From Paenibacillus phoenicis (lineage in GTDB: Bacteria; Bacillota; Bacilli; Paenibacillales; Paenibacillaceae), in the NCBI RefSeq assembly GCF_034718895.1, contig NZ_JAYERP010000001.1, positions 3,261,501 through 3,325,500 on the forward strand: a stretch of 64,000 nucleotides of DNA, given 5' to 3'. Made by a program: the position numbers and the translations under genes. The notes under the pieces were generated by a model. It was not told the DNA's origin. It was given only the letters and a program-made list of their open reading frames with translations, and searched no databases. This document shows, piece after piece, positions 26,638-36,576 of the stretch (within the stretch, counting starts at the first letter, position 1; each line of letters begins with the position of its first letter).

Positions 26638-29600
26638 TTAGCTAAGATTTTTCGGGAAGAGACTCGTGCTCTTCTTCAGCATCTCTACCGTGATTTTACC
26701 GGCTTCTGCACGAGTCATGAAGCCTTTCGGGTTAAAGCTGTATACCGGCTTCTTCTGACCCGGAAGCGTACTTGGCGATCCCGTCATAATCTTCGCGGAA
26801 TTCACCGCTTGAATTGCTGGACGGGCATAGACGTCGATGCTGCCGGAGTCCACGAAGGCTTTGGCCAGCGTCGCATTTAGCTTCTCATCGTTGACAGCCA
26901 GCTTGAGCTTCAGCGCTCTTGCGATCATTACGGCTGCTTGTTCACGGGTGATCGGCATGTAAGGTGAGAACGTCCCTTCAGAGGTTCCTGTTACAATACC
27001 GGCCCTTGCCGCCGTTTCAATATATTCATAGCTCCAGGTTTCGGTTCGTGCATTTGGACCAACATCCTGGAAGGAGGACTTGTTGTAATCCCCGTCTTTC
27101 GGATAATTCAGAGGAATATTTAATCCCTTGACGAGCAATGTGGCAAATTCGCCGCGGCTGATGCGGTCATCTGTCCCGAAGCTGTCGCCAAACAGATTCG
27201 TCATAATCCCCTTCGCATACAAAGCATTCAGAATATTACGCGCCCACGGATGATTGGTGATATCCGAGTAGCCCCTCTTCATCTTCATAACCATATAATA
27301 ACCAAAATCATCAAATGGCACGGTAATCGTATGGTTCTTCGTATTGACTTCCCCGCCGATGTTCTCCCAGATGCCTTTATCTGTGAAACGGAACACCGTG
27401 ATGGTCGTTCCCGCTTCATCCACCACGTTTTTGTCGTAAGCCAACGTCAATTCCCCGCGTTGGGATGGAATGACCTTACGGTCCGAAGGGAACATCGTGA
27501 AGTATCCTTCAAGCGAATAAGGTGCTAGACCGTTGGTAGCTTTTTGCGTTCCATCTGCAGATTCACCCACCCCACCGCTAATCCAGTACACATGGGAGAT
27601 CGGTGTGAAGTTATTTCTGCGTTCCGGTTGAGAGAACTTACCGCTCAACTCGATAGGGATATGAATTTCTGGATTCCCTTCCGGATTTGGTCTTTGGCCT
27701 TCGATATAGTTCCCGTAATCGTCCCGTTTGCCCACAATCCCATAGACAGGGTCAGCAATACCAAACAAGAGCTTCGTATCCGGGTAATACTGAATGGCAT
27801 TTAACCCCGGATTTGCGGATTGCATGATGGTTCCTTTCGGGAAAGTCAGCTGAACAGTTTTATTAAAGACAGTATACTTGTTAGAAACCTTCTCAACCAT
27901 GTACTGGCTGTCGATATCCACAGCCGACGTATAATAAACCTCAATCGTATCTGTGAAGCTGGTATCGGCTCTTTCGATCGTGATTTTGATCTTTGTCGCC
28001 TTATCCGGTTTTAACCCCACATAGTCATAGACAAAACGATCCTCTTTCCCCGTTTCTTGACGAGGAGTTGCTTCATCTTTGTCAATCAGAACTCTAGTCG
28101 CGCCTTCGGCTTCAATATCAAAATGGATAAAGTTCTTATTGACGACGTATTGATCTCCCACTGTAGGTTGCGGCGAAATCAAACGATACGCTTCAACCGT
28201 ACGAATAATCTCCAGCCGTTTGCTCGACCGTGAACCTGTGCTGTTTACGAGCTCCAGATTGAAGACATAGCTTCCAGGTACATCAATATCGAGATTATAA
28301 ACTTGAACAACAAAGTCCTTCTCACTACCTACGAAACTGTAGTACCCTGTCTTCTGACCATTACCGAAATCGTAAGTAAAGTCATTTGAGGTATTTCCTG
28401 TAGCCTGATTGCTTTCTAAGTTAAATGTAAATAGCAATTGAGAACCGAAATAAACGTTGGCTCTAGTCGCGCCAGCTCCCCGCATAACTAAGTTAGCGCC
28501 TTTTTTGTTCGTCGTATAATTCTGGTTGGCCGCGTCATACGTAAAATCCGTTGAAGGCTTGAACAACGTATTGATCGTTTGATCGAACAGTTGCTGATCC
28601 TCAGGATCAACCGTACCAGATACCGGGAACGATATTCTGTTATAGAGATCCACTGTAGGCAACAGGGCTGGATTGAGCGTGGATGCCGGCATGAAAGAAG
28701 TAATGGTTGCGCCATTCTCATCCACGATATAAATCAACATTTCCCCTGTAACATAACGGGCGTTGCCGTTTCCGTCTCTAGAGGTGCCGTAGAAGGTAAT
28801 GCGATTCTCCCCATAATATAATGGCCCGTCAGGTCCAATATCTAACTGGAGGGAAAAATTAAGTGTCCCCGTTTCCCAAACTAAGTCGTCATTTTTCCCG
28901 CTGACTCCATTGATTGTAAATTGGGCATCCTCTTTATTAAAATTCTCGAAACCAAGATACTGCCCTTTCAGCGTCAATTTCAGCGTATCCGGATCTTTGG
29001 AGTTTACAGTATAAGTTTGCCCATAGATTAGATTCGTAAACGAAATCTTGCTCATGGTGATGTATGAAATCGTTGCATCCTTATTTTCACCCGCCACATA
29101 CCAGAAACGCACCCGTTGTTGGCCCGTCGAGAAGTTGCTAATTTTATAAATTTTTTGGTTTGCGGCAAGGTTAATGGCAGTAGGTGCTACCGGATCGATC
29201 GTCAGCTTCTTGCTGCCTAGCGGCAAATAATCTGCGTTAAGATCGACCGTTGGTGCTGAACTACTCTCAACAAGAATGTAGAATGTGCCGGAGGTTACAG
29301 TAGCCCCATCCAGGTTTACTTGCGAAAAATCAGAAATGTCACGAGTCTCTGTACTCGTTATATCAGCGTCAGTAAGCGTCGGCAAATAGGAGAGCTTCGT
29401 GATTACCGACTCACCTTGCAAATATTTATACGAGATGTTCTTCGTTGTCGTAAAGCGCGGTGTTGCATCGCTGCCATATTGAACTCTCAAGCTAAATTGA
29501 TTCGTGCCATTGGCCGGTGTCGGAAGATCAATCATAAAGGTAACCAGACGATACTCTGGGTCACCGTTCGCGTCGGGAATAAGTACATCCTGACCTTCTT

Positions 29601-30723
29601 CTGTATCTACAGTACCGTCAGCACTAACAGCCTTCATCTTCAATACCTTGAAGGTAGCCGCTGTATAAGGGTCCGCTGGGTCAGCCGTTGATGGCTTCAC
29701 CCAAACCTTCCCGACTCCTGTGCCGCTAGTCGTATCCCCAAAAGTCCCCTCATCCGGATTAAACGGGATCAAGACTTGTCCAATAAACTTCGGTGTACCT
29801 GCCAAAGATTCTGTAATGGTTGGAGTGATGCCTAGAACGTTAACTGCTTTGCTTCCAGCGTTTCCGGAATACACATAGGCTCCAGTAATTTGTTCCGTAT
29901 CGCTGAAGAGATAAATGGTACGTTCCAATTTCACCGTGTCTGCTCCATTGGTGAGTACAATCTCTAGGTTGTTGACCCCAGGAGACAAGGTCTGTCCTGA
30001 AGCATAGAACTTCCCTGTCACATCATCATAAGGTAACGTATCGGTTTTCTTCCCGTTCACAGACAAAGTAATCTTCGTTACATTTCTAGCAGTACCTTCA
30101 AGTGACAGCGCACTTACATTGGTGACGACCGGAGTTCCCTCATTCAGGTATTTCGCGGCTGGCCCACCTTCGTACATCTTCAGTTCTTGAAGATAAGGCA
30201 CCTCATCGTAGAGCACGTAGAAAGACTCAGACTGGGTTACGCCAACCTGTACCCCTGAGAGCGTGATCTTGTTAAATCCAGGGAACAATTTCAAGTCCCG
30301 GACAATAAACTTCTGGCCGGAAGCATCTGTAGAATCCAGAGAAACGCTCGAATAATACACGTTGTTTGCATCCGGTACCCAGTTGAAATGTTCATTGCCA
30401 TCTGCATCCTTGACTGGAACAGCATTTAATCGTTCAACTTTAACCGTCATGCTATTCGATGAAACCTTCGCGAATGTCCCGGTAAAGGTCAACAAGCCTT
30501 GGTTGTATTGGTAAACATTATTCCGGTTAATCTGTTCCTTCCCCGTCACATTGTATTCCGTCACCAAACGGAATGTATTTCTTAGTGCCGGATCGCTTGG
30601 GATAAAGAATGTCGGCGATACCGAATCCGCCGCTTTCGCCACAGGCGCCAGTCCTGCCGGGAGCAACGTAAAGACTAAAGACAGCAGGGTCAGCCATATA
30701 AACGGCTTCTTCAAGCGTTGCAT
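26638..30723 (-). CDS. Giant SLH-domain surface protein (C-terminal SLH)
   Basis: A 1361-residue exported protein with a signal peptide (about 1-32, ending APVAKAADS). The central about 1100 residues are beta-strand rich and appear to consist of repeated Ig-like modules without a catalytic motif I recognise. Three SLH domains close the protein (about 1150-1355), with the motifs ISRGEFAT, ITREQAAV and MTRAEAGK. It is expected to be anchored to pyruvylated cell-wall polymer. It directly precedes the tagO-tagA-csaB cluster in this coordinate order, from which it is separated by the mirrored repeat B. Function unknown; structural or adhesive roles are plausible. Confidence 0.88.
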   Translation of the reverse strand: MQRLKKPFIWLTLLSLVFTLLPAGLAPVAKAADSVSPTFFIPSDPALRNTFRLVTEYNVTGKEQINRNNVYQYNQGLLTFTGTFAKVSSNSMTVKVERLNAVPVKDADGNEHFNWVPDANNVYYSSVSLDSTDASGQKFIVRDLKLFPGFNKITLSGVQVGVTQSESFYVLYDEVPYLQELKMYEGGPAAKYLNEGTPVVTNVSALSLEGTARNVTKITLSVNGKKTDTLPYDDVTGKFYASGQTLSPGVNNLEIVLTNGADTVKLERTIYLFSDTEQITGAYVYSGNAGSKAVNVLGITPTITESLAGTPKFIGQVLIPFNPDEGTFGDTTSGTGVGKVWVKPSTADPADPYTAATFKVLKMKAVSADGTVDTEEGQDVLIPDANGDPEYRLVTFMIDLPTPANGTNQFSLRVQYGSDATPRFTTTKNISYKYLQGESVITKLSYLPTLTDADITSTETRDISDFSQVNLDGATVTSGTFYILVESSSAPTVDLNADYLPLGSKKLTIDPVAPTAINLAANQKIYKISNFSTGQQRVRFWYVAGENKDATISYITMSKISFTNLIYGQTYTVNSKDPDTLKLTLKGQYLGFENFNKEDAQFTINGVSGKNDDLVWETGTLNFSLQLDIGPDGPLYYGENRITFYGTSRDGNGNARYVTGEMLIYIVDENGATITSFMPASTLNPALLPTVDLYNRISFPVSGTVDPEDQQLFDQTINTLFKPSTDFTYDAANQNYTTNKKGANLVMRGAGATRANVYFGSQLLFTFNLESNQATGNTSNDFTYDFGNGQKTGYYSFVGSEKDFVVQVYNLDIDVPGSYVFNLELVNSTGSRSSKRLEIIRTVEAYRLISPQPTVGDQYVVNKNFIHFDIEAEGATRVLIDKDEATPRQETGKEDRFVYDYVGLKPDKATKIKITIERADTSFTDTIEVYYTSAVDIDSQYMVEKVSNKYTVFNKTVQLTFPKGTIMQSANPGLNAIQYYPDTKLLFGIADPVYGIVGKRDDYGNYIEGQRPNPEGNPEIHIPIELSGKFSQPERRNNFTPISHVYWISGGVGESADGTQKATNGLAPYSLEGYFTMFPSDRKVIPSQRGELTLAYDKNVVDEAGTTITVFRFTDKGIWENIGGEVNTKNHTITVPFDDFGYYMVMKMKRGYSDITNHPWARNILNALYAKGIMTNLFGDSFGTDDRISRGEFATLLVKGLNIPLNYPKDGDYNKSSFQDVGPNARTETWSYEYIETAARAGIVTGTSEGTFSPYMPITREQAAVMIARALKLKLAVNDEKLNATLAKAFVDSGSIDVYARPAIQAVNSAKIMTGSPSTLPGQKKPVYSFNPKGFMTRAEAGKITVEMLKKSTSLFPKNLS

Positions 30724-31011
30724 GGATTAATCTCTCCTTTGTCATGTAGTGTGTGTTGATGTCCCCGTCAAAGTTCTGCAGGGACTGCCCAAAAGCGTCA
30801 CTTACATATGTTATCGGTCGAAAGTTGGAAGAATTTTAGGAAAACTTGAAAGAGAATCCAACGAAAATCCTGGGGCACAAAAAGATGCCGTTTCGGCGTG
30901 GCTTGCTCCGGCATAGATCGCTCTTAGATTATCCCGTTCGCTCAGTCTGCCTTTCAGGAATAGTAACCTTCCTCCTCAGCGCACTGCCTCGGCAACCCTC
31001 ATCCGTCTCGC
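30724..31011. other. Gene-free stretch upstream of the giant SLH gene
   Basis: About 290 bp between the SLH gene start and repeat B. It should contain that gene's promoter, which I could not place. A plus-strand frame here runs into the repeat and is not believed to be a gene. Confidence 0.4.
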
Positions 31012-31194
31012 TAACGGACCGTAATGACCTTATTCGTCGATTTCCCACTCATTTCCCGTCCTAACGGACTACAGAGACCTTATTGAGCTCATTCTGACGT
31101 AAAACTTCCGAAGCAGCACGAAATAAGGTCTCCACGGTCCGTTAGAATCCAATTGGCAGCAATCAAGCGCAATTAACGGCTCTGGAGTCCGCTA
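31012..31194. repeat. 183-bp mirrored four-unit intergenic element, copy B
   Basis: Units at 31012-31036 and 31062-31086 (forward) and 31120-31144 and 31170-31194 (reverse), starts 50, 58 and 50 bp apart: the same geometry as copy A at 6558-6740. An ungapped hand alignment of the two copies gives about 123 identities in 183 positions, highest in the third unit (22 of 25). Confidence 0.85.
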
Positions 31195-31273
31195 GATCAG
31201 GGGGACTATAAGAGGTGCAGAGCGGTTGAAGGTGCTTCGGGCCGAACAGGGAGGGTACCCGGCTGAATCAAGC

Positions 31274-31316
31274 ACAAAAAAACAACCCCTGCGGCTCATC
31301 ACCGCCAGGGGTTGTC
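31274..31316 (-). terminator. Terminator after tagO
   Basis: On the minus strand ACAACCCCTGGCGG pairs with GCCGCAGGGGTTGT (one mismatch) and is followed by seven T. Confidence 0.93.
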
Positions 31317-31364
31317 CTAGTACAAGTAAAGAAATGCATAATTGCCCTGCATTTAGGAATGCTA

Positions 31365-32486
31365 TTATTTCGTACCGCGCTCCTCCGACACCTTCATGCG
31401 AAGGCGGGCGAGGAAGTCGAGCACGGGGCGCTTCGTCTTGCCGATCAGGCCGATGACCTCGGCACCGATTTGCAGGAAGAAGACCATCACGCAGATGACG
31501 ACAAACGTCACCCAGTTTGCATTGTACATTGCGGCCGACGATTGGATCACGGCCAGCACACCGAAGAAAGCGGCGATGCCGTAAATGATCAGCACCGTCT
31601 GGCGGTGGCTGAATCCGAGCTCGCGCAGGCAATGGTGCAAGTGCCCCTTGTCCGGCGAGAAGATCGGCTTCTTCTGCATCCAGCGGCGCACGATGGCGAA
31701 CATCGTGTCCGAGAGCGGCACGCCGATCAGGATCAGCGGCGTCAGGAACGACACAATCGCAATCTGCTTAAAGCCGAGCAGCGACAACAGCGCTAAGCTA
31801 AAGCCCAGGAACAGGGCGCCCGAGTCGCCCATGAAGATTTTGGCCGGGTGGAAGTTAAAGTACAGGAATCCGATAATGCTGCCGAGAAGCAACAAGCAGA
31901 GCAGGGCCACCATCACATTGCCCATCAGGAACGCCATAACCGCAATCGTCCCGATCGCAATGGCAGAGACCCCTGCAGCCAATCCGTCCAATCCGTCGAT
32001 CAGGTTAATGGCATTCGTCACGCCAACGATCCACAGAATGGTGAACGGAATGGCCACCCACGTCTCCACTGCAGCATACGTGTGAAACGGAATATTCGCA
32101 AACTCAATCCGGATATCGAACACGAACACGACCACGCAGGCCGTCGCAATTTGAATCAGAAATTTCAGTTTCGCCGGCAAATCGAAGCGATCGTCCAAAG
32201 CGCCCAGCAATACGGTAATCGTTCCGCCTACCAGGAAAGCTTTGATGAAGTTCACTTCGCGTACCGTGAATACGTCAGGTAAGAATGGAAGAAGCAGAAA
32301 AAACGCGATGACAAAAGATAAAAATATCCCTAAACCACCGAGTCTCGGCATAATTCGTGTATGCACTTTGCGCGCATTGGGCACATCCACGGCGCCGACC
32401 TTAACAGCGAATTTCTTTACGAGCGGCGTTAGGCCCAAAGCCAAGCCAAGTGAAACGATAAACCCGATGATATAGATCATCAACAT
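31365..32486 (-). CDS. tagO: Undecaprenyl-phosphate GlcNAc-1-phosphate transferase (TagO/WecA type)
   Basis: A polytopic membrane enzyme (373 residues, about 10-11 membrane segments) that transfers GlcNAc-1-P from UDP-GlcNAc to undecaprenyl phosphate, the first lipid-linked step of teichoic acid or secondary cell-wall polymer synthesis. Family signatures seen: PRLGGLGIFLSF near 50, GALDDRFDLPAKLKFLIQ near 95, NAINLIDGLDGLAAG near 160 and FMGDSGALFLGF near 220. It closes the csaB-tagA-tagO cluster, here with the three genes in transcriptional order csaB, tagA, tagO, as found near S-layer genes in Paenibacillus. Confidence 0.95.
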   Translation of the reverse strand: MLMIYIIGFIVSLGLALGLTPLVKKFAVKVGAVDVPNARKVHTRIMPRLGGLGIFLSFVIAFFLLLPFLPDVFTVREVNFIKAFLVGGTITVLLGALDDRFDLPAKLKFLIQIATACVVVFVFDIRIEFANIPFHTYAAVETWVAIPFTILWIVGVTNAINLIDGLDGLAAGVSAIAIGTIAVMAFLMGNVMVALLCLLLLGSIIGFLYFNFHPAKIFMGDSGALFLGFSLALLSLLGFKQIAIVSFLTPLILIGVPLSDTMFAIVRRWMQKKPIFSPDKGHLHHCLRELGFSHRQTVLIIYGIAAFFGVLAVIQSSAAMYNANWVTFVVICVMVFFLQIGAEVIGLIGKTKRPVLDFLARLRMKVSEERGTK

Positions 32487-32598
32487 TCAATTTCGACCTC
32501 CAATTGTTCTGCACCGGAATGATTATACTCCGATTAAGGAGAAACACCAACCCCGCATTTGCGCAAAAAATCACAGTAATTCATGGAAATCGAGACTT

Positions 32599-33375
32599 TT
32601 AGCCCATTTTCGTAAGGTTTTCTTTCTCCCGCAGCACGCGTACGGCGAATTTCGGCAGCGCCAGCATTCTGCGGAAGCGGGTAGGTTCCTTCAACAACCG
32701 GTACAGCCATTCCAGCCGAAGCTTCCGGAAGGCCATCGGAGCTCGTTTGGTTCGCCCGGAAATCACGTCGAAGCTGCCGCCGACGCCCATCATGACAGGG
32801 ACGCGCAGGACGTCTTTGTATTTGGCGATCCAAGGCTCCTGCGTGTCTGCCCCCCGTGCAACAAACAGCAGATCAGGCGCGGCTTTGACGATTTCATCGA
32901 TCACTTCTTGGTCTTGATTCGGACCGAAGTAGCCGTCGCGATATCCCACGATCGTCGTCCCGGGATATTGCAAGGCCAATCGGCGAGCCGTTTCCTTCAC
33001 GACGTCCGGCGCTGCACCAAGCAGGTACACCTTCCAGCTGCGGCGTTCCCCTTGCTTCATCAATTCGTGCAGCAGCTCGTACCCCGGCACGCGTTCTGTC
33101 ACCGGATCACCGCCTTTTTGCGCGGCCCAGACCAGGCCCGTTCCGTCCGGCACAATCAATTCGGCGGTTCTCATCATCGCTTTATATTCCGGATTCTCAA
33201 TCGCCGCCATCATCATGATCGGATTGGCCGTAATCACATGATGCGGCGTCTTGGCGGTGACCACATCCGTCAAATAGGCGACTGTCTCCTTCATCCCCCA
33301 TTTGCAGACGGGAACGCCAAAGACCGAAACCGTCGGGATACCTTCCTTGATCATCGTCATCACCTGTTCACCCAT
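32599..33375 (-). CDS. tagA: WecG/TagA-family glycosyltransferase
   Basis: TagA adds N-acetylmannosamine to GlcNAc-PP-undecaprenol, making the linkage disaccharide of cell-wall polymers. The approximately 258-residue protein has the family pattern: HHVITANPIMMMAA near 42, PDGTGLVWAAQKG near 75, LLGAAPDVVKETARRL near 108 and MGVGGSFDVISGRTKRAP near 195. The start ATG (33375) overlaps the csaB stop codon in a TGATG arrangement; a GTG 3 bases earlier is possible. UDP-ManNAc could come from WecB/MnaA encoded at 56.5 kb. Confidence 0.93.
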   Translation of the reverse strand: MGEQVMTMIKEGIPTVSVFGVPVCKWGMKETVAYLTDVVTAKTPHHVITANPIMMMAAIENPEYKAMMRTAELIVPDGTGLVWAAQKGGDPVTERVPGYELLHELMKQGERRSWKVYLLGAAPDVVKETARRLALQYPGTTIVGYRDGYFGPNQDQEVIDEIVKAAPDLLFVARGADTQEPWIAKYKDVLRVPVMMGVGGSFDVISGRTKRAPMAFRKLRLEWLYRLLKEPTRFRRMLALPKFAVRVLREKENLTKMG

Positions 33376-34520
33376 CACTTTCGTAAAAATTCAACGATCC
33401 GCCGCGCGGGCACCCTTGCTTCCCGCTTCAGTTCCGCGATTTGCGCGGCGTGGGTCTTGCGCCACGTCCCGGCTTCCTGCAGGAGGCGCTCCCCTTCCGC
33501 GGCCAAGATCCGCGGATCCAGCTCCTCCGCGGTCCCGACCGGGACGCTTCCGATGCGACCTAAGAAATGGTCGATCTTCGGGTCATACGAGACGCCGAGC
33601 AGCGGGACGTTCTGCGAGGCGGCGTAGATCAAGCTGTGCAGCCGCATGCCGATCAGCAGGCTGCACTGGCTGACCTCCCGCAGCATATCCTGCGGGTGCT
33701 CCGCCTCTGGCGCGATGCTCACGGTGCAGCCGCGTTCCGCCACATTTCCCAGCCGTTCCATCACGAAACGTGAAGCTTCGTCGTCGCCAGGGAAATGGAA
33801 GGGCAGGAAGCGGATATGCACCGGCTTGCGGCGGCAGAGCAGCGAGAGCCCCTCGGCCAGCTGCGTGAGATCGGTTCGCGATGGGTTCCAGAAGCGAACC
33901 GATACGCCAACGACCGGCAGCTCGGAAGCGGACTCGCCTTCCTCGCGGTGCCCTTCCGAGGAGCGATCCGCAGGCTCCCGAAGCGTCAGCCCCATCACGG
34001 GGTCGGGCACGACCTGGATGGCGTCCTTACCGCGCAGCCCCATGTCCCGGAGCAGGCTGGCCGATTCCGCATCGCGCACGGAAATATAGTCGCAGCGCCG
34101 GAACACCGAAGCGATCAAAGGCCGGAACAGCTTGCGGTTCACTGGTCCGATGCCCTGAGCATACACGAAGGTCGGCTTGCCGAGCCATTGCGCCAGCTTG
34201 ATGATACCCAGATAATACGGGATTGACTTGATCCCCGTCGCATCCTGCAGCAAGCTGCCGCCTCCGCTGATCAATCCGTCGCTGCTCTTTATAGCCTTCC
34301 TTACCTCTCCGAGTTTCATCCGGTGTACAGCTTCCACACCATACGTGCGGCTTGTCCACTCCGGATCGATGGACAGCACAACCGGCTTAATGTCCACGCC
34401 CGAGGTAAGTCCTTCTTCTTCCAACGCGGTCAGGATGGATTGAAGCACCGCTTCATCCCCGCTGTTGCGAAACCCGTAATACCCCGACAGAACTATGGTT
34501 TTAGTAGTCGTGGCGACCAT
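33375..34520 (-). CDS. csaB: CsaB polysaccharide pyruvyl transferase
   Basis: CsaB adds ketal pyruvate to the secondary cell-wall polymer, creating the ligand for SLH domains. The 381-residue cytoplasmic protein begins with the family's VLSGYYGFRNSGDEAVLQSI and contains SGGGSLLQDATG near 97 and GMRLHSLIYAASQNVPLLGVSYDPK near 305 (shown here in parts: GMRLHSLIYAA, then VSYDPKIDHFL). It overlaps the upstream DUF5693 gene by 28 bp and tagA by a few bases, so the genes are probably one transcription unit. Its presence fits the three SLH proteins in this window. Confidence 0.95.
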   Translation of the reverse strand: MVATTTKTIVLSGYYGFRNSGDEAVLQSILTALEEEGLTSGVDIKPVVLSIDPEWTSRTYGVEAVHRMKLGEVRKAIKSSDGLISGGGSLLQDATGIKSIPYYLGIIKLAQWLGKPTFVYAQGIGPVNRKLFRPLIASVFRRCDYISVRDAESASLLRDMGLRGKDAIQVVPDPVMGLTLREPADRSSEGHREEGESASELPVVGVSVRFWNPSRTDLTQLAEGLSLLCRRKPVHIRFLPFHFPGDDEASRFVMERLGNVAERGCTVSIAPEAEHPQDMLREVSQCSLLIGMRLHSLIYAASQNVPLLGVSYDPKIDHFLGRIGSVPVGTAEELDPRILAAEGERLLQEAGTWRKTHAAQIAELKREARVPARRIVEFLRK

Positions 34521-36511
34521 TTATCCCAGCACCTTTCAATGATTTGCCAAACCAGAACGGCAATCAAACCAATCACAAGACCAAGTCCGAGACCCAGAAC
34601 ATCGCGGATCAACGAAAGCACGGCCGGCGTGTGAATATGTGCGAACGTGTCGACCATCGACAATTGGCCCATCACCGCGATAATCATCGCGAACATCGCC
34701 CAGCGATAGCGAAACGCGGCAAACAGACCAACGATAAAGAGCGGATGCGCCAGCAAAAATTCTTTGTTCCGCGGCCGAACACCAAATGTGTTCTCCAGGA
34801 AAGAACGGAAGGCCGCTTCACCCGGAAGCAACGTTCCAGAATTCCCAGTACGGGACAGGTAGTACAGCGCCGCCACTCCAAGTACAGCAGCAACGACTAC
34901 CCAAAGCACCGTAATCCGCATGCTAAGCCATTTGCGCAATTCCTCCCAAACCGAGTTCCCCCGATATAAGAAGACATATACGGCGATCAGCAGGATTGGC
35001 GCCAAATGCAGCAGGCTGACGCCACGGAATTGATTCAGCACCAGGCTGTACGTAATGTTGTTCAAGAGCGCGATCACGAACGGTACAGCGAATAGGGACA
35101 GCAACGATGTTTTGATATACAACACAATCGTATGGGTCAGCCGCCGTCCGCCCGAGAGATTCGGATGCTTCTCTTGAAGCTCCTGCACCTTGCGGATCGC
35201 CAATACCATCGCAATTGTCGGCGCGCTGATGGCTACGAACAGAGCCAAGGCTTGCTCAAGCAAGACCGGCTTCAGCACGTACAGTCCAGCCGAACCTACC
35301 AGGCCGAGCACAAAAGCTGCCAGTGTAAGCGACGGCAGGAAGCAGGAAATCAGCAACGCTACAAACGCTACGCCTCCAAGGACAACCAGCGCTTTCAGGT
35401 ATCTCTGCCAGCTAGCGTCGTGAATCGTGAAAGCCTCAGCTTGTCCCAGCTCAAATCCGTTGTTTTCGATCCGCTTCATTGCATTCCCCGGAGCTTGCAG
35501 CGAACCAATCAGATTATCGATGGGATTCGTAATCGACGCTTTCGCCACGTCCTTGGAAGCAGAAGCGTTGAGATAAACCATCCGGATGTTCCGGTCTTTG
35601 GTCGCCAGAACGAACCGGTCGGCCAGCGTCATCTTATCCTGGGAAGCCTCCGCATCCGACAAGGAATGCAGGCGCACCACGTTATAATCGATCAGGTAAG
35701 CCAGTTTGTTAAAGCCTTTTTGCGGAGCCTTCAAATTTTCGATGGCCGCGATGCCGATGTTGTATTTTTTCAGCAAATCCGCAAAGCCCTGCAAACTATG
35801 CTTCGTCTGATCCTCGTTAAAGCCTTTCACCGCTTCGCCGTCGAACAGAATGCGATTTACCCCGTTTTCAGCGAAAAAGGCCAGCAGTTGATCCATCTCT
35901 TCCTGATCATAAGGGATATTGTCCGAAAGCCGCGGCAAAATCGTAAAGCCTTTCTCCCGCAGCATGTAAAACGCAATCGGATCTAGCGGCATCGGCTTCA
36001 TCATCGCTTCTTCCATGCCCATACCGATAGCGAGCCCGCCATGATCTTGATACTGCCAGTTTGCCACCGGCACGTCCAGCTTGCGGAATGCCGCTTCGAT
36101 CATCGGCTTCAACTGCGCTTCGTTCTCCGCACTTGTAAACGCCAGGTAGGTGTAATTGCCGCTATTCGTCACGACGGCACCGTTCAGCTTCGCAACTTCC
36201 AGCGAACTAAATACCATAATCCGGCGCGCTTTTACCAATTCGTCCAGCGTGCTTTCAAACATCGCCATGGTGCCCACGCCAGCTTCTTTCAGACGGTCCA
36301 GCTGCTCATCCATATACGCCTGGGGATTCGCCTGATACGATGCGATATCCAACAATCCTCGATAATTAAAGACGAACTCCACTTTGTTTGCGGAGGATTC
36401 CGTTTGAACCCGCTGCGCGATCACCGGCACAGAAGCCAGGATTCCGACAATCACCAAAACCCACAACAATTTTCGGGAAGCGTTATTCCACCGCTGCCAA
36501 CTTCGAATCAC
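34493..36511 (-). CDS. DUF5693-family polytopic membrane protein
   Basis: A 672-residue protein with an N-terminal membrane anchor (about 12-30, LLWVLVIVGILASVPVIA), a large extracytoplasmic domain to about residue 365 that reads like a TIM-barrel or deacetylase-like fold (NRILFDGEAVKGF, YNIGIAAIENLKAPQ), and about nine membrane segments in the C-terminal half. It matches the DUF5693 family as I remember it from Paenibacillus csaB clusters. It overlaps csaB by 28 bp, implying a joint role in making, flipping or modifying the SLH-binding polymer; the exact activity is unknown. Confidence 0.85.
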   Translation of the reverse strand: MIRSWQRWNNASRKLLWVLVIVGILASVPVIAQRVQTESSANKVEFVFNYRGLLDIASYQANPQAYMDEQLDRLKEAGVGTMAMFESTLDELVKARRIMVFSSLEVAKLNGAVVTNSGNYTYLAFTSAENEAQLKPMIEAAFRKLDVPVANWQYQDHGGLAIGMGMEEAMMKPMPLDPIAFYMLREKGFTILPRLSDNIPYDQEEMDQLLAFFAENGVNRILFDGEAVKGFNEDQTKHSLQGFADLLKKYNIGIAAIENLKAPQKGFNKLAYLIDYNVVRLHSLSDAEASQDKMTLADRFVLATKDRNIRMVYLNASASKDVAKASITNPIDNLIGSLQAPGNAMKRIENNGFELGQAEAFTIHDASWQRYLKALVVLGGVAFVALLISCFLPSLTLAAFVLGLVGSAGLYVLKPVLLEQALALFVAISAPTIAMVLAIRKVQELQEKHPNLSGGRRLTHTIVLYIKTSLLSLFAVPFVIALLNNITYSLVLNQFRGVSLLHLAPILLIAVYVFLYRGNSVWEELRKWLSMRITVLWVVVAAVLGVAALYYLSRTGNSGTLLPGEAAFRSFLENTFGVRPRNKEFLLAHPLFIVGLFAAFRYRWAMFAMIIAVMGQLSMVDTFAHIHTPAVLSLIRDVLGLGLGLVIGLIAVLVWQIIERCWDKWSPRLLKP

Positions 36512-36576
36512 TAAGGTACCTCCTCAAAAATGCATGAATCCACATCTGTTATTTGTTTCCCCAACCTGCTTGCCGA

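Noticed and set aside
30846-31064. 72-codon plus-strand frame upstream of tagO
   Set aside because: It runs into the mirrored repeat, lacks a ribosome site and has no recognisable sequence.
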